The translations under genes were made by a program, and so were the position numbers. From Rubrivivax sp. (GTDB lineage: Bacteria; Pseudomonadota; Gammaproteobacteria; Burkholderiales; Burkholderiaceae_C): a stretch of 64,000 nucleotides of DNA. Positions 52,116 to 61,061 of the stretch are shown piece after piece (the first letter of the stretch is position 1; every line of letters starts with the position of its first letter). The notes beneath the pieces were generated by a model. It saw nothing but the letters and a program-made list of their open reading frames with translations, searched no databases and was not told the DNA's origin. The stretch lies in the NCBI GenBank assembly GCA_020248945.1, contig JADCGQ010000027.1:62001-126000 (forward strand), in the 5' to 3' direction.

Positions 52116-53567
52116 ATGGCCACGCGCAAGAGTTCCCGCAAGGTATCGCCCGGTTTGCTACCCCACGGCATCGGCCCCGTGGACATTCCTGACTACGTGG
52201 TGGCCGAGCTGCGCTATGACAGCGGGCTGGTGCTCACCCCTTCCAGCGGCATCGCCGCACCGAGTGCCGCCGCCGAAGCGCCGGCGCGCAAGCTGAACGA
52301 GCTGCTGGCCGGTTTCGAGCTCGACCGCGTGGTGTCGCACTTCGGCCTTGCCGACAAGGTGTTGGCACGCCGCGCGCAGGCGGTGACGTCCACGCGCGCC
52401 AAAGTCGATGCGCCGTTTGCGCAGGGCGGTGTCGTGCAGATCCTGCCGCGCCAGGGCAAGGACGCCAAGGCGTTGGTGGCCCGGCTGCGGAAGTCCGGCG
52501 CCGTGTGGTCGGCCTATGTGGCGCCGCGTCCCGTGCCTGCTGCGGCGGCACCGGAGGCGGCCGAGGGGGCGTCCGCGGCCAGCCGCAACTTCGAACCATC
52601 GCAGGGCTACCTGTGCAGCGCGCCCAATGGCATTGGCGCGCTGACCGCGTGGGCCACGCCAGGCGCCAGCGGCCGCGGTGTCACCATCTGCGACATCGAA
52701 GGCAACTGGAACACCAGCCACGAAGACCTGCCCGCCGGCATTGCACTCTTGGGCGGCACGCCGATCAACGACCTCGGTTGGCGCAACCACGGCACCGCGG
52801 TGCTGGGCGAGCTGGTGGCCCGGCGCGGCCCCACGGGCTGTGTTGGCATCGTGCCCGATGCCAAGGCGGCCACGCACTCGGCGGTGGTCAACGGTGTGTT
52901 CAACACCGCCGCGGCCATCAACGGCGCCGCCGCGCGGCTGAAGGCCGGCGACGTGATCCTGATCGAGCTGCAGGCCACCGGCCCCAACGGCAAGTTCGTC
53001 GCGATGCAATACTGGGACGACGTGTTTTCCGCCATCGTGGCTGCCACTGAGCGGGGCATCACGGTGGTCGAGGCGGCGGGCAATGGCAACGAGAACTTCG
53101 ACCTGCCCGTGTTCACCGGCAGCGGGCTGCAGAGGCACTCGGGCGCCATCGTCGTGGGTGCTGGCATCCCGCCCACGCACTACTTCGACCACTTCAATGC
53201 TTATGGGGACATCGGCGTGCCGCGTTCGCGCATCTGGTTCTCCAATCACGGCAAGATCGTGGATGTCCAGGCTTGGGGCTACCACGTGACGACACTCGGT
53301 TATGGCGACGCCCAAGGCGGCCCCAGCGAGGATCGCTGGTACACGCATCGCTTTTCGGGCACCTCCAGCGCGTCACCGATCGTGACCGGCGCTGTTGCGG
53401 CGCTGCAGGGCGTGGCCCGCCAACGGCATGGCCAGCCACTGACCCCAGCGCAGGTGCGCAAACTGCTGATGCGCTGGAGCACGCCACAGGTCGCAGGGCC
53501 CGGCGTGCCTGTGACGCAGCGCATCGGCGGCCTGCCGAACCTGGCCGTGGCGGTCGGCAAGGTCTGA
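52116..53567 (+). CDS. Subtilase-family (S8) serine peptidase
   Basis: 483-aa protease with the triad Asp193 (ICDIEGNWN), His225 (WRNHGTAVLGE) and Ser417 (FSGTSSASPIVTG), and oxyanion Asn near 323 (AAGNGNENF). The first 160 residues form a pro-region ending in a Pro/Ala linker, including an I9-like strand (GGVVQILPRQGKDAKALVARLRK, about 104-126). I see no signal peptide, which is unusual for the family and suggests either intracellular action or non-classical export. A small gene resembling its pro-region follows 22 bp downstream. Confidence 0.9.
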   Translation: MATRKSSRKVSPGLLPHGIGPVDIPDYVVAELRYDSGLVLTPSSGIAAPSAAAEAPARKLNELLAGFELDRVVSHFGLADKVLARRAQAVTSTRAKVDAPFAQGGVVQILPRQGKDAKALVARLRKSGAVWSAYVAPRPVPAAAAPEAAEGASAASRNFEPSQGYLCSAPNGIGALTAWATPGASGRGVTICDIEGNWNTSHEDLPAGIALLGGTPINDLGWRNHGTAVLGELVARRGPTGCVGIVPDAKAATHSAVVNGVFNTAAAINGAAARLKAGDVILIELQATGPNGKFVAMQYWDDVFSAIVAATERGITVVEAAGNGNENFDLPVFTGSGLQRHSGAIVVGAGIPPTHYFDHFNAYGDIGVPRSRIWFSNHGKIVDVQAWGYHVTTLGYGDAQGGPSEDRWYTHRFSGTSSASPIVTGAVAALQGVARQRHGQPLTPAQVRKLLMRWSTPQVAGPGVPVTQRIGGLPNLAVAVGKV

Positions 53568-53589
53568 TGCGGGCCCGGATGCGGTGGCG

Positions 53590-53940
53590 ATGAAGAAGAC
53601 CCCTGCCGGGCTGTCCCATGGCCTGGCCCCCGCGCTGCCGCCGCATCTGGTGATCGCACTGAAACCCGGCTGGCGGCTGCAGGCCGACGGGGTGCTCGTG
53701 GGCGCTCGCAAGCGCGTGTTCGAGCCGCCGCTGCAGGTGGGCGCGCGGCTCGAGCCCGCCATGCCGCCGCTGCCGGCCGCCCCAGGCCGTGGCCCTGCTG
53801 GGCCGGCCGAGGCGGCACTGCAGCGATTTGTGCACCTGCGCTTGCCACCGGGTGCTGACGTCAACCAGGCACTGCAGCAGGTGCGGGCCTGGGACTGTGT
53901 CGAACGCGCCGATCTCGCACCCCAGATCAGCCTGCCTTGA
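53590..53940 (+). CDS. Small protein resembling the subtilase pro-region
   Basis: 116-aa protein without a known name. Its N-terminus (KKTPAGLSHGLAPALPPHLVIALKPGWRL) reads like the N-terminus of the subtilase just upstream (KVSPGLLPHGIGPVDIPDYVVAELR), and its C-terminus (RFVHLRLPPGADVNQALQQVRAWDCVERADLAP) like the subtilase I9-type segment (GGVVQILPRQGKDAKALVARLRKSGAVW). This suggests a stand-alone prodomain, acting as chaperone or inhibitor of the peptidase (inference). No signal peptide. Start at ATG 53590; a GTG at 53584 is an alternative. Confidence 0.65.
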   Translation: MKKTPAGLSHGLAPALPPHLVIALKPGWRLQADGVLVGARKRVFEPPLQVGARLEPAMPPLPAAPGRGPAGPAEAALQRFVHLRLPPGADVNQALQQVRAWDCVERADLAPQISLP

Positions 53941-53984
53941 CGTGGCGCGTCTTGGTGGGCCGCCCAGGCTCCTAGACTCGCGGG

Positions 53985-55412
53985 ATGAATCCCAGTCCAT
54001 CCAGTCGCGACGGTGCCATCGCCCGCGCATGGCAACAGTTCGACAGCGGCCGCTTCACCGAGGTGCTGGCGCGCCGCGTGGCCATCGCCAGTTGCAGCCA
54101 GGAGGCCAGCGCCGCGCCGGCGTTACGGGCCTATCTCGCCGACGAGCTGCTGCCTTCGCTGCAGGCGCTGGGCTTCGAGGGCCGGCTGTTCGACAACCCC
54201 GCCGCGCCCGCCCCCGGTGCCGGCCCGTTCCTGGTGGCGCACCGGCACGAAGCCGATGGCCTGCCCACCGTGCTGAGCTACGCGCACGGCGACGTCATCC
54301 GCGGGCAAGACGCCTCGTGGACGCAGGGAGCCGGCCCCTGGACGCTGGTGCAGGACGGCGAGCGCCTCTACGGCCGCGGCACCGCCGACAACAAGGGCCA
54401 GCACAGCATCAACCTCGCCGCGCTCGAGGCGGTGCTCCAGGCGCGCGGCGGGCGGCTCGGCTTCAACCTCACGCTGCTGGTCGAGACGGGTGAAGAGACC
54501 GGCTCGCCCGGCCTCGCCGCCTTCTGCGCCGCCGAGCGCGATGCGCTCAAGGCCGACGTCTTCATCGCCAGCGACGGCCCGCGCGTGGCGCGCGACCGGC
54601 CCACGCTGTTCATGGGCTCGCGCGGGGTGGCCAACTTCACGCTCACGCTGCACTGCCGCGACGGCGCGCACCACAGCGGCAACTGGGGCGGCCTGCTGCG
54701 CAACCCGGGCACGGTGATGGCGAGCGCCATTGCCAGCCTGGTCGATGGCCGGGGCGTCATCCGCGTGCCGGCGCTGCGGCCGCCGCCCATTCCGAACACG
54801 GTGCGCGAGGCGCTCGCCGGCCTGCGCTTCGGCGGCGACGCAGGCGACCCGGTGGTCGACGCCGACTGGGGCGAGCCCGGCCTGACGCCGGCCGAACGCG
54901 CGATCGCCTGGAACACGCTCGAGGTGCTGGCCTTCGAGACCGGCAACCCGCGCGCACCCGTCAACGCCATCCCGCCGCGGGCGGTGGCGCACCTGCACCT
55001 GCGCTTCGTCGTCGGCACCGAAACAGCCACGCTGCGCCAAGCGGTGCAGCAGCACCTCGCGGCCCACGGCTTTGGCGACATCGAGGTCAGCGAGCCCGAG
55101 CTGATGGCCGCCACCCGGCTGGACCCGCGCGACCCCTGGGTCGACTTCGTGGCCGATTCGGTGCAGCGCAGCACCGGCCAGCCACCCGTGCGCCTGCCCA
55201 ACCTGGGCGGCAGCCTGCCGAACGAAGTGTTCGCCGAAGTCCTGGGCCTGCCCACGGTGTGGCTGCCGCACAGCTACGCCGCCTGCAACCAGCACGCGCC
55301 GAACGAACACCTGCTGGCGCCCGTGGCACGCGAGGCGCTGGGCCTGATGGCCGGCCTGTGGTGGGACCTCGGCGAGGGCGCCACGCCCGCGGCACGCGCC
55401 CCGTCATCCTGA
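53985..55412 (+). CDS. M20-family metallopeptidase
   Basis: 475-aa zinc-dependent peptidase or amidase. Metal ligands and catalytic acids are visible in SYAHGDVIRGQ, LYGRGTADNKGQH, ETGEETGSPG and the late SYAACNQHAPNEHLL, with the dimerisation domain in between (HHSGNWGGLLRNPGTVMA). The substrate (a dipeptide, acylated amino acid or similar) is not evident. It ends six bases before the PatZ-like start, so the two may form an operon. Confidence 0.92.
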   Translation: MNPSPSSRDGAIARAWQQFDSGRFTEVLARRVAIASCSQEASAAPALRAYLADELLPSLQALGFEGRLFDNPAAPAPGAGPFLVAHRHEADGLPTVLSYAHGDVIRGQDASWTQGAGPWTLVQDGERLYGRGTADNKGQHSINLAALEAVLQARGGRLGFNLTLLVETGEETGSPGLAAFCAAERDALKADVFIASDGPRVARDRPTLFMGSRGVANFTLTLHCRDGAHHSGNWGGLLRNPGTVMASAIASLVDGRGVIRVPALRPPPIPNTVREALAGLRFGGDAGDPVVDADWGEPGLTPAERAIAWNTLEVLAFETGNPRAPVNAIPPRAVAHLHLRFVVGTETATLRQAVQQHLAAHGFGDIEVSEPELMAATRLDPRDPWVDFVADSVQRSTGQPPVRLPNLGGSLPNEVFAEVLGLPTVWLPHSYAACNQHAPNEHLLAPVAREALGLMAGLWWDLGEGATPAARAPSS

Positions 55413-55418
55413 AGCGCC

Positions 55419-58130
55419 ATGGACCGCCACGTCCTCACCCCGCTCTTTTCGCCGCGCTCGCTGGTCGTCTTCGCCGGCCCCGACGACGAGCCCGCGCTGC
55501 AGACCGCCGAGGCGCGCGTGCTGCGCGAGGCGCTGGCCGCGGCCCCTGGCGATCTGCAAGTGCCGACGCAGTACCTGCACGTCGGCACCCAGGGCACGCT
55601 CGGCGAGCTCGCCAAGGCGCGCGCCGACCTGGCGCTGATCGCCCTGCCCGCGGCCGAGCTGCCGGCGGCGCTCGAGATGGCCGGCCGCATCGGCTGCCGC
55701 GCCGCCCTGCTCCTGGGCCACGGCATCGATGCCGACGAGTCGCTGCAACTGCAGCGCATCGCGCGGCGCGAGGGCCTGCACCTGCTCGGCCCCAACGGGC
55801 TGGGCGTGCAGCGGCCGCTGCTCGACCTAAACGCCAGCGTCATGGGGCCGCTGGCGGCGCCGGGCACGCTGGCGCTGGTGTCGCAGTCGGGGGCGCTGAC
55901 GACGGCCATGCTCGACTGGGCGCGTGGCAACGCGGTCGGCTTTTCGGCCGTGGTGTCGGTGGGCCCGAACGGCGCCATCGACATCGCGCAGGTGCTCGAC
56001 TTCCTGGCCGCCGATGCCGCCACGCAGAGCATCGTCGTCTACCTCGAAGGCATCGCCCACGCGCGCCGCTTCATGAGCGCGCTGCGCACGGCGGCCAACG
56101 CCAAGCCGGTGGTGGTGCTGAAGGCCGGGCGGCGCAGCGCCGGCAACGAGGCGGCGCTGACGCACAGCCGCGCCATCGTCGGCAGCGACGATGTCTTCGA
56201 CGCCGCGCTGCGCCGCGCCGGCGCGGTGCGCGTGCGCAGCTTCGTCGAGTTGTTCTCGGCGGCGCAGTGCCTGGCCTCGCGCTACCGGCCGGTGGGCAAG
56301 CGGCTGGCCATCGTCACCAACGGCGGCGGACCGGGCGTGCTGGCGGCCGACTGGGCCAGCGAGATCGGCCTGCAGCTGGGCAAGCTGGCGCCCGACGCGG
56401 CCGCCGCGCTGGCGCCGCAGCTCTCGGCGCGCGCCTCGCTGGCCGACCTCGTGGACCTGGGCGCCGACGCCACGCCGGCGCACTACCAGGCCGCGCTCGA
56501 GGCCACCGGCCACGACCGCGGTGTCGACGGCATCGTCGCCATCTTCAGCCCGCAGATCGGCGCCGACGCGGTGGCCACGGCGCGTTCGCTGGTGGCGGCG
56601 CGCGCCCGCAGCGGCAAGCCGCTGCTGGCCTGCTTCATGGGCGACGCGGCCGTGACCGCGGCGCGCCAGCTGCTGGCCGAAGCCGGCATCCCGAACTTCC
56701 GCACGCCCGAGGCGGCGGTGGGCGCCTTCGGCAACATCGCCAGCTTCTATCAGAACCAGCTGCTGCTGCAGCAGACGCCACCGCCGCTGTCGGACGGCCC
56801 GCAGCCCGACATCGAAGGCGCCCGCCTCGTCATCGAAAGCGTGCTCGCCGAGCGGCGCAAGACGCTCACCGAAATGGAGAGCAAGTCGGTGCTGTCGGCG
56901 TTCCACATCCCGGTGACGCAGACGCTGCTGGCGCGCAGCGGCCACGAGGCGATGATGATCGCCACGCAGCTGGGGTTTCCGGTGGCGCTGAAGATCGACT
57001 CCCCCGACATCGCGCACAAGTCCGACGTGCACGGCGTGGCGCTCGACATCCAGAGCGGCACCGCGGCTCGCGACACCTACACCGCGCTGATCGAGCGCGT
57101 GAAGCGCGCGCGGCCCGATGCGCGCATCAACGGCGTCACCGTGCAGAAGATGGCGCACGCGCGGCGCGGCCACGAGGTCTGCGTCGGTGTCGTCACCGAC
57201 CAGCCCTTTGGCCCGGTGATCGTGTTCGGTGCCGGCGGCACGATGATCGAGCTGATCGCCGACCGCGCGATGGAGCGGCCGCCGCTGAACCTGTTCCTGG
57301 CGCGGCGGCTGGTGGAGCGGGCCCGGATCGGTGCCGTCGGCGCGGTGGGGGCCGAGGGCCTGCCGCCGGCCGCCCGCGAGGCCATCGAGCAGGTGCTGCT
57401 GCGCGTGAGCGAGATGGTCTGCGAGTTCCCGCAGCTGCGCGAGATGGACATCAACCCGCTGATCGTCGACGAGCACGGTGCGGTGGCGGTCGATGCGCGC
57501 ATCGTCGTGGAGGCGGCGTCCTCCGCGCTGGGCGGCGGGCATGGTGGCCAGCGAATGGCCGACTACCACCACCTCGCGATCCAGCCCTACCCGGCGCGCC
57601 ACGAGCAACGCCTGCCGCTGGCCGGTGGCGGCGAGGTGCTGGTGCGGCCGATCCAGCCCGACGACGCCCAGATGCTGCAGACGCTGGTGCGCTCGCTCAC
57701 GCCCGAGAGCCGCTACATGCGCTTTGCCAGCGCCATCACCGAGCTGCCGGCGCCGTTGCTGGCGCGGCTGACGCTGATCGACTACGACCGCGAGATGGCG
57801 CTGGTGGCCGTGGCCAGCGACGCGGCCCCCGCCGCCGAGGGCGGGCCGGCGAGCGAACGCATCGTGGGGGTCTCGCGCATCATCACCAACCCCGACCAGG
57901 CCAGCTGCGAGTTCAGCCTGCTGGTGGCCGACGACTTTGCCGGCCGCGGCCTCGGTTCGCGGCTGATGGAAAGCATCATCGAGGTCGCGCGAGAGAAGGG
58001 CCTGACCGAGATCGACGGCCTCGTGCTGGCGCAGAACAGCGGCATGCTGCGCCTGATGAAGAACCTGGGCTTCGCGGTGAAGCCCTTTGCCGAAGACCCC
58101 GACTTCCGGCTCGTCAGCCGCGCGCTCTGA
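55419..58130 (+). CDS. PatZ-like protein: NDP-forming acyl-CoA ligase domains fused to a GNAT acetyltransferase
   Basis: 903-aa multidomain protein. In order: CoA-binding domain (about 1-150, FSPRSLVVFAG), succinyl-CoA-ligase-like domains (about 150-470, ALVSQSGALTTAML), ATP-grasp (about 490-700, MIATQLGFPVALKIDSPDIAHKSDVHG) and a C-terminal GNAT domain (about 735-900, VADDFAGRGLGSRLMESIIE). Proteins of this layout (E. coli PatZ/YfiQ, Salmonella Pat) acetylate lysines of acetyl-CoA synthetase and other enzymes, linking metabolism to acetyl-CoA level. Whether the ligase part is active cannot be judged here. It follows the M20 gene by 6 bp. Confidence 0.92.
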   Translation: MDRHVLTPLFSPRSLVVFAGPDDEPALQTAEARVLREALAAAPGDLQVPTQYLHVGTQGTLGELAKARADLALIALPAAELPAALEMAGRIGCRAALLLGHGIDADESLQLQRIARREGLHLLGPNGLGVQRPLLDLNASVMGPLAAPGTLALVSQSGALTTAMLDWARGNAVGFSAVVSVGPNGAIDIAQVLDFLAADAATQSIVVYLEGIAHARRFMSALRTAANAKPVVVLKAGRRSAGNEAALTHSRAIVGSDDVFDAALRRAGAVRVRSFVELFSAAQCLASRYRPVGKRLAIVTNGGGPGVLAADWASEIGLQLGKLAPDAAAALAPQLSARASLADLVDLGADATPAHYQAALEATGHDRGVDGIVAIFSPQIGADAVATARSLVAARARSGKPLLACFMGDAAVTAARQLLAEAGIPNFRTPEAAVGAFGNIASFYQNQLLLQQTPPPLSDGPQPDIEGARLVIESVLAERRKTLTEMESKSVLSAFHIPVTQTLLARSGHEAMMIATQLGFPVALKIDSPDIAHKSDVHGVALDIQSGTAARDTYTALIERVKRARPDARINGVTVQKMAHARRGHEVCVGVVTDQPFGPVIVFGAGGTMIELIADRAMERPPLNLFLARRLVERARIGAVGAVGAEGLPPAAREAIEQVLLRVSEMVCEFPQLREMDINPLIVDEHGAVAVDARIVVEAASSALGGGHGGQRMADYHHLAIQPYPARHEQRLPLAGGGEVLVRPIQPDDAQMLQTLVRSLTPESRYMRFASAITELPAPLLARLTLIDYDREMALVAVASDAAPAAEGGPASERIVGVSRIITNPDQASCEFSLLVADDFAGRGLGSRLMESIIEVAREKGLTEIDGLVLAQNSGMLRLMKNLGFAVKPFAEDPDFRLVSRAL

Positions 58131-58136
58131 GGCGCC

Positions 58137-59786
58137 TCAGTTCACCGTCTGCACCTTCACCAGCGCGGCGCCGAACGCATCCGAGCAGGGCGGCTTGCCA
58201 GCCGTGCCGCAGCCCGCGGCCGGCGTGCCGTTGGACAGCACCCATTGCAGCCGCGAACGGCCCTCGCCGTCGAGCAGCGACTTCATGAACGGCCCGGCCT
58301 TCTCCTGCGCCAGGCCCGAGAGCTCGCGCGGTGCGTCGGTCACCATCACCAGCAGCGTCTCGGTGCCGGCGGGGCCGCCGGCGACGATCTCCCAGCCCTT
58401 GGACGGCAGCGAGATCTTCTGCCCGGCCTTCACGGCGTTGTCCTTGGCGAGATCGTTCGGGTACAGCAGGTACAGGCTCTTGCCGTCGGAGCCGGCCAGT
58501 GCGATGTAGAGGTGGCCGTTCTTGGCGGGCGTGATGTCGAGCTGCAGCAGGTCCTTGCCGATCTTCAGCGTCGGCTGGCGCGACACGGCGGTGACGGCAC
58601 GGCCGCCGTCGCGCTGCGCGTGCAGCTCGGCCAGGATCTCGGCCGGCGTGGCCACGCGGGTGGGGGCCGGAGCGGGTGCTGGAGCCGGAGCCGGAGCCGG
58701 CGCGGCCGTGGGCGCCGTCGCGACGATCGGGGGCGCAGCGACAGGAGGTGCGACAGCGGGTGCTGCAACGGGTGCGGCAACGGGTGCAGCGGGCACTGGC
58801 GCTGGCGCCGGAGCCGGTGCGGCAGCCACCGGCGCCGGCGGCTTGGACGACGCAAAGGCCGCGCTCATCCACGCCGGCACGAAGCTGCGGTTGCCCGCCA
58901 CCGTCATCTGCTGGCCGCTGATGCCGGGCTGGCCTTCGAGGCCCTTGTTCACCCGGGCTTGCGCACAGGTGGTGATCTCGTCCACCGTCACGGCGCCGCT
59001 GCCGTCGGTGTCGCGAGCCTGGCCGAGCAGGCAGTCGCGCCAGGCCGTGGTGGCGAAGCCGCCGCTGGCGCTGTTGTCGAAGCTCACCTCGTCGGGCCGG
59101 CTGGCGGCGATGTGCACCACGTTCTGCGGCAACGCGCGGCTCACCGTCATCTGCGAGTCGAGCGAGCGGCCCTTGAAGTTGCTCGGCTTGGCGCAGGCCT
59201 CGGGCGCGCCGACGCGCGTGAACTTGGGCGTCACCTGGCTCGCGCCCAGCGTGAGCGAACGCGTGCGGAACGGCTCGCTGGCCACGCCGCCCGAGAAGCA
59301 CGCGTCGTAGAACACCAGCACCTTCTCGGCCTTGCGCGTGATGGGCGCCAGGCGCTCGCCGAGCTCCACGTTGGTGAGCACCTTGCCGTCCGCGGCCAGC
59401 AGGCCTTCGGTGCAGCCGTCCTTGCGCGTGGACTCGTCGTACCAGCGTGTGCCGTGGCCCGAGAAGTAGACGAACAGGCGGTCGCCCTCGGCCATGCGCT
59501 GCTGCAGCGAGCTGATCTCCTGGCGGATGCGCTCGGCCGTGGCCTCGGCGTCGCGGAGCACGCGCATGTTGGCGTCGGGCACCGACATCGCGCGGGCCAT
59601 GCGGCGGGCGCTGTCCATGTCGTGCACCACGCCCAGCAGCGGCGGCACCTCGGGATCGGTGTACTTGCCGATGCCGATGATCAGCGCGTGGCGCGTGTTG
59701 CGCTCGGCGGGCTGTGGCTGGGCGAACGTGGCCAGGCTGCAGCCGGCCAGCGCGGCGGCCACCACGGCGGTGCGGAAGGTGTTCAT
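58137..59786 (-). CDS. Exported caspase-like (C14) protein with EF-hand loop and DUF4384 domain
   Basis: 549-aa protein. The N-terminus has a lipobox LAGC (Cys16), so it is probably a lipoprotein; an SPase I site after ATFA is an alternative. The caspase domain (about 32-310) has catalytic His111 (FSGHGTRW) and Cys163 (FYDACFSGG). Inside it, residues 259-270 (DTDGSGAVTVDE) form a perfect 12-residue EF-hand loop, suggesting calcium control. A Pro/Ala linker (about 316-378) joins a DUF4384 domain (about 395-500, HLYIALAGSDGKSLYLLYPND). It is last in the operon Ig-like/OmpA/caspase and overlaps the OmpA gene as ATGA. Confidence 0.9.
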   Translation of the reverse strand: MNTFRTAVVAAALAGCSLATFAQPQPAERNTRHALIIGIGKYTDPEVPPLLGVVHDMDSARRMARAMSVPDANMRVLRDAEATAERIRQEISSLQQRMAEGDRLFVYFSGHGTRWYDESTRKDGCTEGLLAADGKVLTNVELGERLAPITRKAEKVLVFYDACFSGGVASEPFRTRSLTLGASQVTPKFTRVGAPEACAKPSNFKGRSLDSQMTVSRALPQNVVHIAASRPDEVSFDNSASGGFATTAWRDCLLGQARDTDGSGAVTVDEITTCAQARVNKGLEGQPGISGQQMTVAGNRSFVPAWMSAAFASSKPPAPVAAAPAPAPAPVPAAPVAAPVAAPAVAPPVAAPPIVATAPTAAPAPAPAPAPAPAPTRVATPAEILAELHAQRDGGRAVTAVSRQPTLKIGKDLLQLDITPAKNGHLYIALAGSDGKSLYLLYPNDLAKDNAVKAGQKISLPSKGWEIVAGGPAGTETLLVMVTDAPRELSGLAQEKAGPFMKSLLDGEGRSRLQWVLSNGTPAAGCGTAGKPPCSDAFGAALVKVQTVN

Positions 59787-60379
59787 TGGACGGTGACCAC
59801 GCGCACGCGGCGGTTTTCGGCGGCCAGCGGGTCCTTGGTGTTCGCGGGCTCGCTGGAGCCCTTGCCCACGGCCTTCAGGCGTGACGCGTGCACACCCAGC
59901 AGCATCAGGTACTGGCGCACCTCCTCGGCGCGCTCCTGAGACAGCCGGCGGTTCGCCGCGGCGTTGCCGCGTGCATCGGTGTGGCCTTCGATGACGAAGC
60001 GGGTGTCCTTGAGCTCCGGCGAGATCATGGCGGCGACAAGATCGCCCAGCAGGCCGCCGCTTTCGGGGCGCACGCGCGAGGAGTTGGCCTCGAACTGGAT
60101 GGCCAGCGACAGGCTCGGCGCCGGCTCGGCCGCGGCGGGTGCCGCGGGCGCTGCGGGCGCCGCCGCTGCCGCGCCCGACGCCGCGGCGGCCGGGGTTTCG
60201 GCCGTCTGCCGCACCAGCAGGTTGCGGCCCTTGGTGCCCGAGGGCAGAAGTGCCTCGATCATCTGCTTCGTGCTCGGCGCGGCGGCGCTGGACGACTGGG
60301 CCAGCGCCGCAGGGGCCGTGCCGCCCAGGCAGCAGGCCAGCGCCAAGGCACTGGCGGCCTGCGCGAGCCGCTGCCTCAC
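59783..60379 (-). CDS. OmpA-family peptidoglycan-binding protein
   Basis: 198-aa exported protein: signal peptide (about residues 1-28, ending ALAQ), an Ala/Pro-rich stretch, and an OmpA domain (about 100-198) with IEGHTDARGNAAANRRLSQERAEEVR, the peptidoglycan-binding motif. It probably tethers the periplasmic complex to the wall. The GTG start at 60379 overlaps the upstream gene's stop (GTGA); this reading gives a normal signal peptide, whereas the longer frame upstream is not plausible. Its stop overlaps the caspase start. Confidence 0.92.
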   Translation of the reverse strand: MRQRLAQAASALALACCLGGTAPAALAQSSSAAAPSTKQMIEALLPSGTKGRNLLVRQTAETPAAAASGAAAAAPAAPAAPAAAEPAPSLSLAIQFEANSSRVRPESGGLLGDLVAAMISPELKDTRFVIEGHTDARGNAAANRRLSQERAEEVRQYLMLLGVHASRLKAVGKGSSEPANTKDPLAAENRRVRVVTVQ

Positions 60380-60873
60380 GACGCGCCCCCGACGCGGAAG
60401 CGCAGCTCCTGCTCGGTGGTGTTGCCCTTGTCGTCGGCCACCTGCAGGAACATGCGGTGCTGGCCGTCCGGCACCTTGGCGCCGTCGACCACCACGCCCG
60501 TCTCGGTGACGGTGGCGTGCTGGCGCAGGCGGTCGGTGAGGTCGATCTTCAGCAGGCCGTACAGCACGCGGAAGCTCGACGGCACGATCTTCGCGCCCGC
60601 TGCCGGCTGGAACGACACCTCGATGCGCAGTGGCGCCGTCACCGGCTTGCCGGGGGCCGAGGGGCTGAGCACGGTGATGCCGGGCGCGTCGGGCTTGGGC
60701 AGGTTGCGCGTGCGCACCGGCTGCGGCATGGTCCGTTCGGCCTGTGCCGCCTGCTGGGCCTCGCCGCTGGTGATCAGGTCGAAGCCTGCGGCCCGGGCGA
60801 TGCCCGCGCTGCCCCAGAGCACGGCGGCGGCGACGCCGCTGACGGCCAGACCTCGCAACACTTGCTTCATCAT
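60376..60873 (-). CDS. Secreted Ig-like-fold protein of unknown function
   Basis: 165-aa protein with a signal peptide ending ARAA (about residue 29). The mature part, after a Gln/Pro-rich stretch, is beta-rich (PLRIEVSFQPAAGAKIVPSSFRVLYGLLKIDLTDRL, GQHRMFLQVADDKGNTTEQELRFRV), which looks like an Ig-like or Big-type repeat. No catalytic motif. Start at 60873 with a good AAGGAG ribosome binding site. First gene of the three-gene operon, so it probably partners the OmpA and caspase proteins. Confidence 0.75.
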   Translation of the reverse strand: MMKQVLRGLAVSGVAAAVLWGSAGIARAAGFDLITSGEAQQAAQAERTMPQPVRTRNLPKPDAPGITVLSPSAPGKPVTAPLRIEVSFQPAAGAKIVPSSFRVLYGLLKIDLTDRLRQHATVTETGVVVDGAKVPDGQHRMFLQVADDKGNTTEQELRFRVGGAS

Positions 60874-61003
60874 GATCGACTCCTTGTGGCGGCCGGGATT
60901 CGGGGCCCGGCGGTGATGGGGTGGTGGCCGGTGCCCGGCTCGGCCCCTGGGTGCGGTACGTTGACGCTATTGAACGGCAGGTGCCGAGTGTGCCCAATGA
61001 TCC

Positions 61004-61018
61004 CGTCGGATACCCGGC
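61004..61018. promoter_or_regulatory. GATACC motif upstream of the Ig-like/OmpA/caspase operon
   Basis: CGTCGGATACCCGGC lies about 130 bp upstream of the operon's first start and closely matches CGTCGGGATACCGGC at 63755-63769. Both flank the kinase/regulator genes, so they may be sites for the LuxR-type regulator. Confidence 0.3.
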
Positions 61019-61061
61019 AGCGGCAGCCCGCATCGGGGGGTGGACGGGGGTTTTGTCGCGT

